The notes below the pieces were generated by a model that worked only from the letters and a program-made list of their open reading frames with translations, was not told the DNA's origin and searched no databases. The position numbers were made by a program, and so were the translations under genes. Source: an uncultured Glaciecola sp. (lineage in GTDB: Bacteria; Pseudomonadota; Gammaproteobacteria; Enterobacterales; Alteromonadaceae). From it: 64,000 nt of DNA. The DNA lies in assembly GCA_937125395.1 (NCBI GenBank), contig CAKZLI010000054.1, forward strand, positions 1 to 64,000. The letters are read 5' to 3'. Positions 35,778 through 45,432 of the stretch are shown in pieces. Position 1 is the stretch's first letter. Every line of letters starts with the position of its first letter.

Positions 35778-37118
35778 TTATGACCCTGTTTGTTGTAAAC
35801 CTGCTGCCAAAGTCGACATCGTGTTATATGATTCATCATAGCCAATTACTTGCAGCATGCCTTGTTGATAAAAGGCTTTGATCGCTGATTCAGCAGCAAT
35901 CGCTAAATCAATGCGCGGATCAGCGCCGCGAGTGTATGCACCAATACTGATTAAATCTTTATTTTGTTGATAAAGCGCATGAACTTGACGAATGCGTCGC
36001 GCTTGTTCAATGTGATCTGGAGAGACAATATTGGGCATTACTCGACTGATCGATGCTTCCACATCAATCGCTGGAAAATGCCCAGAATCAGCAAGTTGAC
36101 GCGACAATACAATGTGCCCATCTAAGATAGCTCGAGCAGCATCAGCAATTGGGTCTTGCAAATCATCGCCCTCTGTCAACACAGTAAAAAATGCAGTAAT
36201 CGATCCTTGATGTTTATTGCCCCGCCCTGCTCGTTCAACCAATGCAGGTAAGCGAGCAAATACCGAGGGTGGATACCCTTTTGTTGCCGGCGGTTCACCT
36301 ACTGCAAGCGCAATTTCACGTTGCGCCATCGCATAACGCGTGAGTGAATCAATCAGCAGTAACACATTTTTACCTTGATCACGAAAATACTCAGCGACCG
36401 TAACTGCCGTCTCACATCCTTTTAAACGCATTAAAGGAGACGTATCTGCTGGTGCAGCAACAACGACAGCTTTAGCCCGATCTGCTTCGGATAAAATATC
36501 CTGAATAAATTCTTTTACTTCACGCCCTCGCTCCCCGACTAACCCCACCACCACGATATCGGCTTGTGTGCCTCTGGTCATCATACCCATTAAGACACTT
36601 TTGCCGACGCCACTACCGGCAAACAAGCCCATTCGTTGGCCATTTCCGACAGTTAGCATGCTGTTGATCGCCCTGACACCAACATCTAAAGGCTCATTGA
36701 TCGGTTCACGTGAAAGAGGATTCATCGGTGCTACTGTAGTTGGCACTCTTTTTTGGGTCACTATCTTTCCTAGGCCATCAAGGGGAGCCCCGTTGGCATC
36801 AATTACCCGACCGAGCAATGCATCACCAACCGGTAAACCGGATTCTTTGTGCAAAGGATGAACGCGAGAACCGGGGATGATCCCTTTAACATTTTCAGTT
36901 GGCATTAAATAGGTCAAATCCCCAGCAAAACCAACAACCTCTGCTTCTATTTCTCCATCAATTGTTTGCACTAAACATTGACTTCCCACCGGCATATTGC
37001 AGCCTATGGCCTCTAGAGTTAAGCCGATACCTCGTACCAGTTTGCCCGAAGCAATAGTCGGAGACTGAGGCACCTGGTCGATTAAAGCATGTATTTTATC
37101 CTTGAGTGTTTGTGCCAT
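35778..37118 (-). CDS. fliI: flagellum-specific ATP synthase FliI
   Basis: Export ATPase related to F1-beta. 446 residues, Walker A GLFAGSGVGKS (about 165-175), Walker B LLLIDSLTRYAMAQREIALAVGEPP region (about 255), and the FliI ending. It overlaps fliH by 23 bases, the usual tight fliH-fliI coupling, and abuts fliJ. Confidence 0.98.
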   Translation of the reverse strand: MAQTLKDKIHALIDQVPQSPTIASGKLVRGIGLTLEAIGCNMPVGSQCLVQTIDGEIEAEVVGFAGDLTYLMPTENVKGIIPGSRVHPLHKESGLPVGDALLGRVIDANGAPLDGLGKIVTQKRVPTTVAPMNPLSREPINEPLDVGVRAINSMLTVGNGQRMGLFAGSGVGKSVLMGMMTRGTQADIVVVGLVGERGREVKEFIQDILSEADRAKAVVVAAPADTSPLMRLKGCETAVTVAEYFRDQGKNVLLLIDSLTRYAMAQREIALAVGEPPATKGYPPSVFARLPALVERAGRGNKHQGSITAFFTVLTEGDDLQDPIADAARAILDGHIVLSRQLADSGHFPAIDVEASISRVMPNIVSPDHIEQARRIRQVHALYQQNKDLISIGAYTRGADPRIDLAIAAESAIKAFYQQGMLQVIGYDESYNTMSTLAAGLQQTGS

Positions 37119-37869
37119 TGACTAAACCTTGTTCTAACATGAATTTGTCTAACACTTGACGCATACGACGCTCAATCGTCATATCCACTGAATTGTTGAT
37201 GCTCGTAATATCACATCCGCCGCGAGAAATAGCAGAATTATGGGTGAGTTGCCAACCATTTTTTTTAATCTGTTCGGCCCCAAAATGCGCAACAATAATG
37301 GCATGATCCTCAGGATTAAGGGTCACCGTATAATGAGTCTGTGCCATCGGCAAAATACCGTATCCCGTCTGTAATGCCTGAGTAATAATCGCTGGATTAG
37401 TCTGAACTTCAACCTGTAACACACTCTTGGTTAATGCAAGGGTCAAATGCAGGAGTTGTTCTTCTAATGAGTCGTCAATCTTGGAAATCGGGTGGAATAA
37501 GGTATTAGCCAGTGATTTAAACAACTCCGCTTGTATTTCAACGCGTTGTAATCCGTCTTTTTTACCTTGCTCAAGCCCCTGTGATAACCCTTCGGTTTCA
37601 CCTTTCATAAAACCCGCTTCATACCCTTTGCTGTGACCTTCATCGTACCCTTGTGTATGCCCTTCATTTAAGCCATCTTGATAAGCGAGCTGACGGATTT
37701 GTTCAATGTCATGCGCAGTAAGCGGTTTCAGTTCAAGGGTTTCTTCTGGCGGTTCATACTGCCAATCGGCCCGTTTGTTGATCGCGTTAGTCTTGGTCGC
37801 TAGATCATCGGTTGGATCAACCATGGGAATTGACCAAGGCTTAAAATCATCTGGAGTTGAATGCGTCAT
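37096..37869 (-). CDS. fliH: flagellar assembly protein FliH
   Basis: Peripheral stalk/regulator of FliI, 257 residues. It contains the family's GxxxG-type repeat segment (GLNEGHTQGYDEGHSKGYEA, about 70-90, continuing to about 108) and a C-terminal domain with SRGGCDI. It lies three bases after fliG and overlaps fliI. Confidence 0.95.
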   Translation of the reverse strand: MTHSTPDDFKPWSIPMVDPTDDLATKTNAINKRADWQYEPPEETLELKPLTAHDIEQIRQLAYQDGLNEGHTQGYDEGHSKGYEAGFMKGETEGLSQGLEQGKKDGLQRVEIQAELFKSLANTLFHPISKIDDSLEEQLLHLTLALTKSVLQVEVQTNPAIITQALQTGYGILPMAQTHYTVTLNPEDHAIIVAHFGAEQIKKNGWQLTHNSAISRGGCDITSINNSVDMTIERRMRQVLDKFMLEQGLVNGTNTQG

Positions 37870-37872
37870 AAT

Positions 37873-38907
37873 TTAGAGGAAATCATCCCCACCGCCGCCA
37901 CCGAGCATAATCTCTCCAGCATCAGCTAAGCGTCGAGCAACAGACAAAATTTCTTTTTGTGCGGTTTCAACTTCTGACACACGAATCGGCCCTAATGCTT
38001 CAAGATCATCTAGTAGCATATCTGCAGCGCGTTTAGACATATTACTGGTGATTTTATTTTTCAATTCATCCTCAGCACCTTTGATTGCTTTGAGTAGCGA
38101 CTCTTGCTGTACTTCGCGTAATATGGCTTGCATGCCACGGTCATCGACATCGACCAAATTATCAAACACAAACATCAAGTCTTGAATTTGCTGGCTCATC
38201 TCTTCATCTTGCTCTCGGATAGAGTCCATCAATTGACCTTCAATATTAGTATCAAGGTAATTCATGATATTCGCTGCTGATTTTAAGCCACCCATTTTGG
38301 CCGCTTGAGTACCAGCTTGACCGGCAAATTGTTTTTCCATGATTTCATTTAATTCTTGAAGTGCTGCTGGCTGTACTTCTTCAAGATTAGCCACACGCAT
38401 TAACAAATCCAACCGTACTTTTTCTGAGAATTGTGCCAATATCTCAGCCGATTGCTCCGGTTCTAAATATGACATGACAATGGTTTGTATTTGTGGATGT
38501 TCGTTACGAATAATGCTGGCAACTTGTTTTGAATCCATCCATTTCAGTGATTCAAGTCCTTTCGCGCCGCTACCCGTTAGAATTTGATCGACTAAATTAG
38601 CCGCTTTATCTTCGCCCAATGCAGCGGTTAAAGCTCGCTTAACAAATTCTTGGCTTTGGAAGCCAATCGTAGAATAATTTTGGATCTCTTCAATGAAGCT
38701 TTTGTGCACAGCGGTAATCTTTGGCTGTGTCATGTCTTCGATCCCAGCCATGGCTTGGCCGAGACGCTGCACTTGCTTAGGCTCTAAATGTTTAAGTATC
38801 TGCGCTGCATCTTCTTCTGACAACGATAACAGCAAAATTGCCGCTTTTTCAGTGCCTTCAAGTTTAGAGATATCATACGGTTTTGCTTCAGTTGTTTCAT
38901 TCGCCAT
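37873..38907 (-). CDS. fliG: flagellar motor switch protein FliG
   Basis: C-ring rotor protein contacting the stators. 344 residues with three FliG domains. The middle domain has LKWMDSKQVASIIRNEHPQI and the EHPQ motif; the C-terminal torque helix region is FDNLVDVDDRGMQAILREV. A glycine-rich end (LGGGGGDDFL) is unusual but harmless. It lies 11 bases after fliF. Confidence 0.98.
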   Translation of the reverse strand: MANETTEAKPYDISKLEGTEKAAILLLSLSEEDAAQILKHLEPKQVQRLGQAMAGIEDMTQPKITAVHKSFIEEIQNYSTIGFQSQEFVKRALTAALGEDKAANLVDQILTGSGAKGLESLKWMDSKQVASIIRNEHPQIQTIVMSYLEPEQSAEILAQFSEKVRLDLLMRVANLEEVQPAALQELNEIMEKQFAGQAGTQAAKMGGLKSAANIMNYLDTNIEGQLMDSIREQDEEMSQQIQDLMFVFDNLVDVDDRGMQAILREVQQESLLKAIKGAEDELKNKITSNMSKRAADMLLDDLEALGPIRVSEVETAQKEILSVARRLADAGEIMLGGGGGDDFL

Positions 38908-38918
38908 CAGTGCCTCTC

Positions 38919-40619
38919 CTATTCATCCATTAATAACCAGCCCTTGACTGCTTGTGCAGACAACTCTGGTTCGTTGGCAACCAATGCACGTACTGCTTTG
39001 AGTACATCTTCATCTTTGTGTAAATCGGGCATACTTAACGATCCGTCAGCGGCAAACCCCACTTGCCCCTCATCAAATTCAGCATTGAGTAGTTCAAGTG
39101 CATCATCACCTAAATCGAGTCCTTCATCTGCATCAAACTCCGAACTTTCTAGGCCACTGTTGGGATCTATCAATCTTTTTAACATCGGTCTGACAACAAA
39201 GATAATGAGGGTTAATATGACAACCGCGCTCAACGCTAATTTTATTAATGGTAAAAATCGCGGGTTTTCCCATAGAGGGATCTCACTTATCTCACCTAAA
39301 TCCATGCGATTAAACGGAATGCTGACAACTTCTAATGTGTCACCTCGGGTCACATCAAAGCCAATGCCACCTTGTAATACTCGACGAATATCTAGCAATT
39401 CGGATTGTTCTCTAGGTGTGTTCGTCGCGGTTCCATCTGCAGCAACACCGGCAACATAATCAACAGCAACCGAGACACTGAGTCGACTCATCACACCGGT
39501 TTGTTGCTTGGTATGGCTGATTGTGGTGTCTAACTCAAAATTACGCGTTGCTTCTTTTGATGTATTAGAAGGAGCCGGTGGCACAGCCCCATTTTGACCA
39601 TTAACGTCTTCTGGAATATTCGCATCTAAGGGAGGCTGATTGGTCAAAGCACCGGGGATCCCTGCAATGACCGAACCGTTAGTTGTCGTCTCATAGGTTT
39701 TTTCTGAGCGTACCGCAGGCAAATCTGGATTAAAGCGCCGCTGAGTTTGCTCTACCGATGTAAAATCCATAGCCACATCAACCTGAGCAGTATAATTACC
39801 CATACCTAATATAGGGATTAAAATAGAATCGATTTTGGCTAAATATTCACGTTCACGTTTGTTTTCAATTTCATATTGTTTGCGTGCGCGTGAAGAGGCA
39901 GAGTTTTGTGAGCCTGAATTTAATAAACGTCCTGAGCTATCGGTGACTGTCACCGTTTCTGGAACCATACCAGGGACGGCACTTGCGACGATATCAACAA
40001 TCGCATCGACTTCTTCTTCATTGATTGAGCTGTTACGTTTAGTGGCGATGACCACAGTAGCAGAAGGTTTGCTCTCTCGACGGGCAAACACATTTTCTTT
40101 GGGTATTGCCAGCAATACTTGCGCAACTTGCACAGCGTTCATTTTTTCAATTGTTCTAGCAATACGTTGCTCTCGGGCATGTTTTAAGCGCTCCATCTCT
40201 AGACGCTGACTGACCCCAAACCCCATATCTTGCATAATGATATCGGTACCTTCATCGGTATTTTGCTGCAAACCTTGACGGGTCATACCTAATTTAATGC
40301 TTTGATAGTGTTTATCATGCACCAAAATAGTACTGCCTTCTAATTTGTATTCTATTTTGTTCTGATCAAAATAATCCAAGGTGTCAATTAACTCTTGGGT
40401 TTTAAATGTCCCTAATGGTCTATATTCAGGTTCTTGTGCCCACACAGCGATGAATATCGCAATAGCCACACAAATCACTAATGCGACGATAATGGTTAAT
40501 TGACGCATCATATCGGCGGTGCCGATAGAGTCAAAAATACTGGATTTTTGTTCTGGGGTGCTGTTTAAGCCAAGTCCTTCATCAGAGATGGCTAGTTCGG
40601 TACTACTTGATTCGGCCAT
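38919..40619 (-). CDS. fliF: flagellar MS-ring protein FliF
   Basis: Forms the MS ring in the inner membrane. 566 residues, with transmembrane helices near 38-58 (LTIIVALVICVAIAIFIAVWA) and 455-475 (FLPLIKLALSAVVILTLIIFV). Ring-building motifs include GFGVSQRLEMERLKHAREQ and VQVAQVLLAIPKENVFARRE. The C-terminal cytoplasmic tail binds FliG. It lies 10 bases after fliE. Confidence 0.98.
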   Translation of the reverse strand: MAESSSTELAISDEGLGLNSTPEQKSSIFDSIGTADMMRQLTIIVALVICVAIAIFIAVWAQEPEYRPLGTFKTQELIDTLDYFDQNKIEYKLEGSTILVHDKHYQSIKLGMTRQGLQQNTDEGTDIIMQDMGFGVSQRLEMERLKHAREQRIARTIEKMNAVQVAQVLLAIPKENVFARRESKPSATVVIATKRNSSINEEEVDAIVDIVASAVPGMVPETVTVTDSSGRLLNSGSQNSASSRARKQYEIENKREREYLAKIDSILIPILGMGNYTAQVDVAMDFTSVEQTQRRFNPDLPAVRSEKTYETTTNGSVIAGIPGALTNQPPLDANIPEDVNGQNGAVPPAPSNTSKEATRNFELDTTISHTKQQTGVMSRLSVSVAVDYVAGVAADGTATNTPREQSELLDIRRVLQGGIGFDVTRGDTLEVVSIPFNRMDLGEISEIPLWENPRFLPLIKLALSAVVILTLIIFVVRPMLKRLIDPNSGLESSEFDADEGLDLGDDALELLNAEFDEGQVGFAADGSLSMPDLHKDEDVLKAVRALVANEPELSAQAVKGWLLMDE

Positions 40620-40629
40620 TATGACTCTC

Positions 40630-40956
40630 TTATACCGGCATGTTCATGATAGTTTTATAGGCTTCGAGTACTTTGTTGCGTACTTGTATCGTAGCCTCAA
40701 ACGCAATGCTCGACTTCTCTTTAGCGACCATCACATCAGCTAAACTGAGATTCGGATCCCCCATATCAAAAGCATTTTGCATTTGTTTAGAACTACCTTG
40801 CAGGCTATTCACATTATTTAAGGCCGAGTTGAGCATGTCGGAAAATTGGCTACCGGAAGTAGTAACTTGACCAGGTTGAATCGGCGCAGGACCGGGTTGA
40901 ATCTCCCCGACCATGGATTGCATCTCTTGATACAACGCATTTGCTTTAATTTCCAT
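40630..40956 (-). CDS. fliE: flagellar hook-basal body complex protein FliE
   Basis: Junction between MS ring and rod, 108 residues. The C-terminal half carries the conserved NVNSLQGSSKQMQNAFDMGDPNLSLADVMVAKEKSSIAFEATIQVRNKVLEAYKTIMNMPV-type region. It leads the fliEFGHIJ operon with a sigma-54 promoter about 88 bases upstream. Confidence 0.97.
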   Translation of the reverse strand: MEIKANALYQEMQSMVGEIQPGPAPIQPGQVTTSGSQFSDMLNSALNNVNSLQGSSKQMQNAFDMGDPNLSLADVMVAKEKSSIAFEATIQVRNKVLEAYKTIMNMPV

Positions 40957-41043
40957 ACACCCTCTCTTAAAATGACTGTTTCATGGCGCTTTTGTATTGT
41001 CAGCACGGTTTAGTCTGTAAAATTGTTTAGCTCTGAGCTTCTT

Positions 41044-41059
41044 TGCAAATGCCGCACCA
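41044..41059 (-). promoter_or_regulatory. sigma-54 promoter of the fliE operon
   Basis: The minus strand reads TGGTGCGGCATTTGCA: GG and GC ten bases apart, TTGCA at -12. Located 88 bases ahead of fliE. Activation by FlrC-type regulators, encoded just upstream, is expected. Confidence 0.87.
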
Positions 41060-41121
41060 ATATGTCAATGCGTTACCAATTTGCAAGTGCCTTAGTGACT
41101 CAAGTCGATAAATGACCTGGA

Positions 41122-42483
41122 CTAAGGTAATTCGATGCCGACTTCTCGCATTTTTGCTAATTTGTAGCGAAGGGTACGTGGACTGATTCCAAGTCGCTCA
41201 GCAACCTCTTTGCGCTTGCCATGGCATTGCTCCAAGGTATCCAAAATAATTTGGTGCTCTTGATACTGTAACTCACTGCCTAATTGAGCTGGGTATAGGC
41301 TATCTGTATCTGGTAATGATGTGGTGCGCGGCATAATCTGAGTATCATCTTCAAGCATTAAATCATGTGAATCGATAATATTATCCTCACACAAAATAAG
41401 CGCTCGCTGGACCACATTTTCTAACTCTCTCACATTACCTTGCCATTGGTGTTGCATCAGCTTATGGCGCGCTGCTGCGTTTAATTTTACTGGCGCTTGT
41501 GCTGTCGCTAAGTGCTTAAGAATTAGATGCTCAGTCAAGGGGATAATATCGCCAGGTCGTTGATTTAATGGCACCCACTGCAACGGAAACACATTTAATC
41601 GATAGTATAAATCTTCTCTAAACTCACCCAATGTCACCGCTTGCTTAACATCTCGGTTAGACGTGGCAATCACTCGCACATCTAACGCGATGGTTTTTTT
41701 TGAACCCAAGCGTTCAACCTCTTTTTCTTGTAATACCCGTAATAATTTGACCTGTAGGGGCAATGCCATCTCGGTAATTTCATCCAACAAAATAGTCCCG
41801 CCTTGAGCTTGTTCAAATTTACCAGGACAGGCCTGTACCGCCCCAGTAAATGCCCCTTTATCGTATCCAAACAACGTCGCTTCTAGCATATTTTCAGGAA
41901 TGGCTGCACAATTAATCGCAATAAAAGGGGCGTCTTTGCGCGGAGAATGATCATGCACATAACGTGAAATCACTTCTTTACCTGAACCGGATGGTCCCAT
42001 GACCATGACGGTTGCTTGGGATGTCGCGACTTTTCGAGCTAAGGTTAATAATTCAAAACTAGCAGGGTCACCCACCACAGGATTCATCGATTCTATTTTT
42101 TGTAACGGAGCGTAGCGATCCACTAAATTTAACAACACTTGCGGCGCAAATGGTTTGGATAAATAGTCAGTAGCCCCTTCTCGCATGGCATTGACTGCAT
42201 CATCAATCGTGCCAAAGGCGGTCATCAACAATACTGGCAATTGCGGGTATTTTTGTTTAACGCTGCGTAATAGGTCCAACCCAGAGACACGGCCAAGTTG
42301 AATATCGCTGATCACTAAATCGACATCCGTATTGTTTAATTCTAATAGCCCTTGTTCCGCATCAACGGCGGTAAACACAGTATACCCACCCAACAATAAG
42401 GTATCCTCTAATGCTTCTAATAAACCGGGGTCATCTTCGACGATTAATATTTTTGATGACAACATCATTATGTCTCCTCGCAC
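41122..42483 (-). CDS. flrC: sigma-54 response regulator FlrC (FleR)
   Basis: Activates sigma-54 promoters of middle flagellar genes after phosphorylation by FlrB. 453 residues: receiver domain (phospho-Asp in LVISDIQLG, about 60), AAA+ domain with MGPSGSGKEV P-loop and GAFTGA (sigma-54 contact) in [12 protein letters not shown], and a Fis-type HTH at the end (KEVAERLGISPRTLRYKLAKM). It overlaps flrB by 16 bases. Confidence 0.97.
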   Translation of the reverse strand: MRGDIMMLSSKILIVEDDPGLLEALEDTLLLGGYTVFTAVDAEQGLLELNNTDVDLVISDIQLGRVSGLDLLRSVKQKYPQLPVLLMTAFGTIDDAVNAMREGATDYLSKPFAPQVLLNLVDRYAPLQKIESMNPVVGDPASFELLTLARKVATSQATVMVMGPSGSGKEVISRYVHDHSPRKDAPFIAINCAAIPENMLEATLFGYDKGAFTGAVQACPGKFEQAQGGTILLDEITEMALPLQVKLLRVLQEKEVERLGSKKTIALDVRVIATSNRDVKQAVTLGEFREDLYYRLNVFPLQWVPLNQRPGDIIPLTEHLILKHLATAQAPVKLNAAARHKLMQHQWQGNVRELENVVQRALILCEDNIIDSHDLMLEDDTQIMPRTTSLPDTDSLYPAQLGSELQYQEHQIILDTLEQCHGKRKEVAERLGISPRTLRYKLAKMREVGIELP

Positions 42484-43523
42484 GTATTTGCGCTATGAAT
42501 TGGAATAGATAGGGTGAACATGGCCCCCCCAGTAGCATGATTTTGTACTGACACACTACCTTGATGTGATTTCGCAACGGATTGCACTACTGCCAGGCCC
42601 AAACCAGTGCCATGTGCTTTAGTCGTATAAAATGGTGTGAATAAATGTTGTTGCTGCTGTTCATCGATGCCAGGCCCATGATCACGCACAGTAAAATGAC
42701 AAACATGATCGGATTCGATGTGCACTGCTAGCTCAACAGGTTGTTGCTTGGCTGATACCTGAAACGCATTATGAATAAGGTTTTGTAACGCGCCACTTAG
42801 TGCGGTCTTGTTGCCTAAAATATGGATTGGCTGATGCTGCCCAAAGGATGGTATTGAGCCGATATGCAGGCGATTAGCATATTTATCTTCGATGCCTGAC
42901 ACGCTGCTAGCCACTGACGCTAATAGCTCTGTAATCGGTAATGATGTCACCACATTTTGTTCACCACTTTTAGCAAACAGCAACATATCATTGACTTGCG
43001 ATTCAAGTTCTTTGAGTCGTTCAAGTACCTTGCACGAAAACTTTGCGCGCGCATTATCTGGCAATGAGCTGACCGATAAATTAGCGGCGTAAAGCATAGC
43101 TGCAGACAATGGTGTGCGGATCTGATGTGCCAATGTTGCAATCATTTTGCCTAATGATGATAGGCGCTGTAAATGACCAACACGGGCTTGTAATAACCGC
43201 GTTTCGGTTAAATCGGTGATGACAATTAATTGCCCAAGTTGATTCGATAAGGGTGACGTTGATACTTTAACCAGTAAGCCATTTTTTAATGATACTTCAT
43301 GTCCATCATTCGCTTGGGGAGCAAATACATGTCCGATTACATCTCGCCATAATTGGTTCAGGAGTGACACCGATAACAATTGCTGCGCTTGTGCATTTGC
43401 TTGGATGACTCTGCCTTGATGATTCAAGACAATCAATCCGTTAGGCATCGCGTCAAATATTGCCACATGCTGATCGCTAGATAAAACACGCGCTCGTGGC
43501 TGTATATCAGTAGGTTGTAACAT
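42468..43523 (-). CDS. flrB: sensor histidine kinase FlrB (FleS)
   Basis: Cytoplasmic histidine kinase partner of FlrC. 351 residues with no transmembrane helix: a PAS domain (about 20-110), HisKA with ATLAHQIRTPLSAA (phospho-His about 145), and HATPase with DHGPGIDEQQ and GTGLGLAVVQS. A sigma-54 promoter lies about 58 bases upstream, indicating control by FlrA, encoded next. Confidence 0.96.
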   Translation of the reverse strand: MLQPTDIQPRARVLSSDQHVAIFDAMPNGLIVLNHQGRVIQANAQAQQLLSVSLLNQLWRDVIGHVFAPQANDGHEVSLKNGLLVKVSTSPLSNQLGQLIVITDLTETRLLQARVGHLQRLSSLGKMIATLAHQIRTPLSAAMLYAANLSVSSLPDNARAKFSCKVLERLKELESQVNDMLLFAKSGEQNVVTSLPITELLASVASSVSGIEDKYANRLHIGSIPSFGQHQPIHILGNKTALSGALQNLIHNAFQVSAKQQPVELAVHIESDHVCHFTVRDHGPGIDEQQQQHLFTPFYTTKAHGTGLGLAVVQSVAKSHQGSVSVQNHATGGAMFTLSIPIHSANTCEET

Positions 43524-43580
43524 AGTGTATTTTCTCTAAGTCAATAAACCGGCAATAGGTTGCCGCTATAGATAAGACTT

Positions 43581-43596
43581 TGCATGGACTATGCCA
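43581..43596 (-). promoter_or_regulatory. sigma-54 promoter of flrBC
   Basis: The minus strand reads TGGCATAGTCCATGCA: GG and GC exactly ten bases apart, with an excellent -24 half. It lies between flrA and flrB. The 5' leader also contains a small hairpin, CGGCAA / TTGCCG at about 43549-43564. This is the FlrA to FlrBC step of the hierarchy. Confidence 0.9.
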
Positions 43597-43637
43597 AGAT
43601 AAAAAAACCACTCAATCATGACGGAGATTAAGCAGGA

Positions 43638-45083
43638 TTAATCTCGACAAATTTCATATTTACGCATTTTTTCGACCAAGGTGGTGCGCCGCATGCCCAG
43701 TTGATCCGCCGCTCTAGCAACTACCCATTCTTGTTGTTCCAGCGCTTGTTGAATGAGATTAATTTCTAACTCAGATAAATATTCTTTGAGATTCACACCC
43801 GCAGAAGGAAGTGCCGCAGCGCCAGCGGAAGGGATGCTAGATTCTGGTACATCATCATTGCCTAAACTCCCGGCAAACACCTCATTTATCATGTGTCGTT
43901 CCAACACTGACTCGGTCTGTAAACACGCCGAGGTAGGTAATTCACCACATTGATATTTAGAAGGTAAATCAAATACATCAACGACTTTAGCTGGGAATAA
44001 TATTGATAAACGTTCGATCAAATTTGATAGTTCTCGCACATTACCTGGCCATTGATATTGAGTTAACGAGGTCAATGAGGATTGGGTGAATTTTACAATG
44101 CGTTGGCCTTGGCCATCGAGTCGCGCTATCAACTCCTGTAACAATAATGGAATATCTTCTTCTCGTTCACGCAATGCAGGGCTATTAATCGGAAATACAT
44201 TTAAGCGATAATACAAATCTTCACGAAAACGTTCCTCTGCGATCATCGTATCCAAATCACGATGCGTCGCCGCCACGATACGCACATTGATTTTAATCGA
44301 TTTATTGCCACCGACTCGTTCAAAAGTGCGTTCCTGTAACACTCGCAGAAGCTTGACTTGCATTTGCAGTGGCATGTCTCCGATTTCATCCAAAAACAAG
44401 GTTCCGCCTTCAGCAAGTTCAAAACGCCCCTTGCGTGCACTCACAGCACCGGTAAATGCGCCTTTTTCATGCCCAAATAACTCACTTTCTAACAACTCAT
44501 CTGGAATTGCGCCACAGTTTACTGGAATAAACGGCTCTTCACGTCGAGGTGACATATAGTGAATATTCCGAGCTATCACTTCTTTACCGGTACCAGATTC
44601 ACCCAAAATCAATACGTTAGCATCGGTCGGAGCAACTTGCTCAATCAATTTGCGCACATGACGGATTTGTGGACTGTCGCCAACCAATGAACGGAATAAA
44701 ATCGTCTTGGTGTTTTTTTTGGTACGTTTAGGTTTGTTGATCAAAAAGCTACGGCATTTTTCTAACATCGCAGTTAATGCTGCGTACGTGACCGGCTCAA
44801 TGAGTTCCCCAACAATATTGGGAACGATGGAAGGGTGTTCGGGTGAATTACCGACGACAACAAAAGGAATAATTGGGAATTTTTCGGAGACATCTAACGC
44901 GAGAGATAAATGCGTAGAATCAATTAAAACGCCTTCAATGTCGGCGCCGACAGTCAGTAATTCAATTGCGCGAGAAAACTCTACAGCACGACAATTTTCA
45001 CCCAGAAAATTGATGATGGTGGATAAATTTTGGCGACGACTAATGTCATCACTAATGATGAGAAAATCTTTCATAGCTTCCAT
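43638..45083 (-). CDS. flrA: flagellar master regulator FlrA (FleQ), sigma-54 activator
   Basis: Top regulator of polar flagellar genes, 481 residues. N-terminal FleQ domain (about 1-120), AAA+ domain with P-loop [14 protein letters not shown] and sigma-54 contact motif [15 protein letters not shown], and C-terminal [19 protein letters not shown]. The N-terminal receiver-like domain lacks a standard phospho-acceptor pattern, as is usual for FleQ, whose activity responds to c-di-GMP. The start MEAMKDFLI could also be the second Met. A sigma-70 candidate lies about 130 bases upstream. Confidence 0.96.
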   Translation of the reverse strand: MEAMKDFLIISDDISRRQNLSTIINFLGENCRAVEFSRAIELLTVGADIEGVLIDSTHLSLALDVSEKFPIIPFVVVGNSPEHPSIVPNIVGELIEPVTYAALTAMLEKCRSFLINKPKRTKKNTKTILFRSLVGDSPQIRHVRKLIEQVAPTDANVLILGESGTGKEVIARNIHYMSPRREEPFIPVNCGAIPDELLESELFGHEKGAFTGAVSARKGRFELAEGGTLFLDEIGDMPLQMQVKLLRVLQERTFERVGGNKSIKINVRIVAATHRDLDTMIAEERFREDLYYRLNVFPINSPALREREEDIPLLLQELIARLDGQGQRIVKFTQSSLTSLTQYQWPGNVRELSNLIERLSILFPAKVVDVFDLPSKYQCGELPTSACLQTESVLERHMINEVFAGSLGNDDVPESSIPSAGAAALPSAGVNLKEYLSELEINLIQQALEQQEWVVARAADQLGMRRTTLVEKMRKYEICRD

Positions 45084-45432
45084 GCTCTTAGGTTGTTCTG
45101 TGTCTCATTTATCATCGCTATTACAATACCTATTACAGCCAGTGAATGTGTAACATTATTAATTCAACAGCAAGACAATCCGATGTCTGTGTAATAGCAG
45201 CGACGCTTGGATGGCAAGTATAACAAAATTTTGACTATTGTCATGCAACACAAAGGGTATGAACTGTGACGCGATATGTAAGCGATCGCCGATTAATATT
45301 ATAACTCATTGTTAAATATACCTATTGTTTGAATGTTTTCATGCGCTTTTTGTAAGAATATCGCCAATAAAACTGTTATTCATTAATCTTACTTATCCAC
45401 AGCTCAGAGCAATTTTAAGGATTACTCCTTAA
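45084..45432. other. intergenic region between maf and flrA (349 bases)
   Basis: Holds a probable sigma-70 promoter for flrA (45217-45244), a single exact DnaA-box sequence TTATCCACA (45393-45401), and a 7-bp inverted repeat TTAAGGA / TCCTTAA just past the stop of the upstream gene that may weakly end its transcript. No sigma-54 signature was seen pointing to flrA, consistent with FlrA sitting at the top. Otherwise nothing recognisable. Confidence 0.6.
45217..45244 (-). promoter_or_regulatory. candidate sigma-70 promoter of flrA
   Basis: On the minus strand ATGACA (45239-45244), 16 bases, then TATACT (45217-45222). The start of transcription would give a leader of about 125 bases before flrA. 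Fair but not perfect match. Confidence 0.5.

Noticed and set aside
45393..45401. Exact DnaA box TTATCCACA between maf and flrA
   Set aside because: A single nine-base box with no cluster, no AT-rich unwinding element and no dnaA/gidA context; one chance copy is expected in tens of kilobases, so no origin is called.
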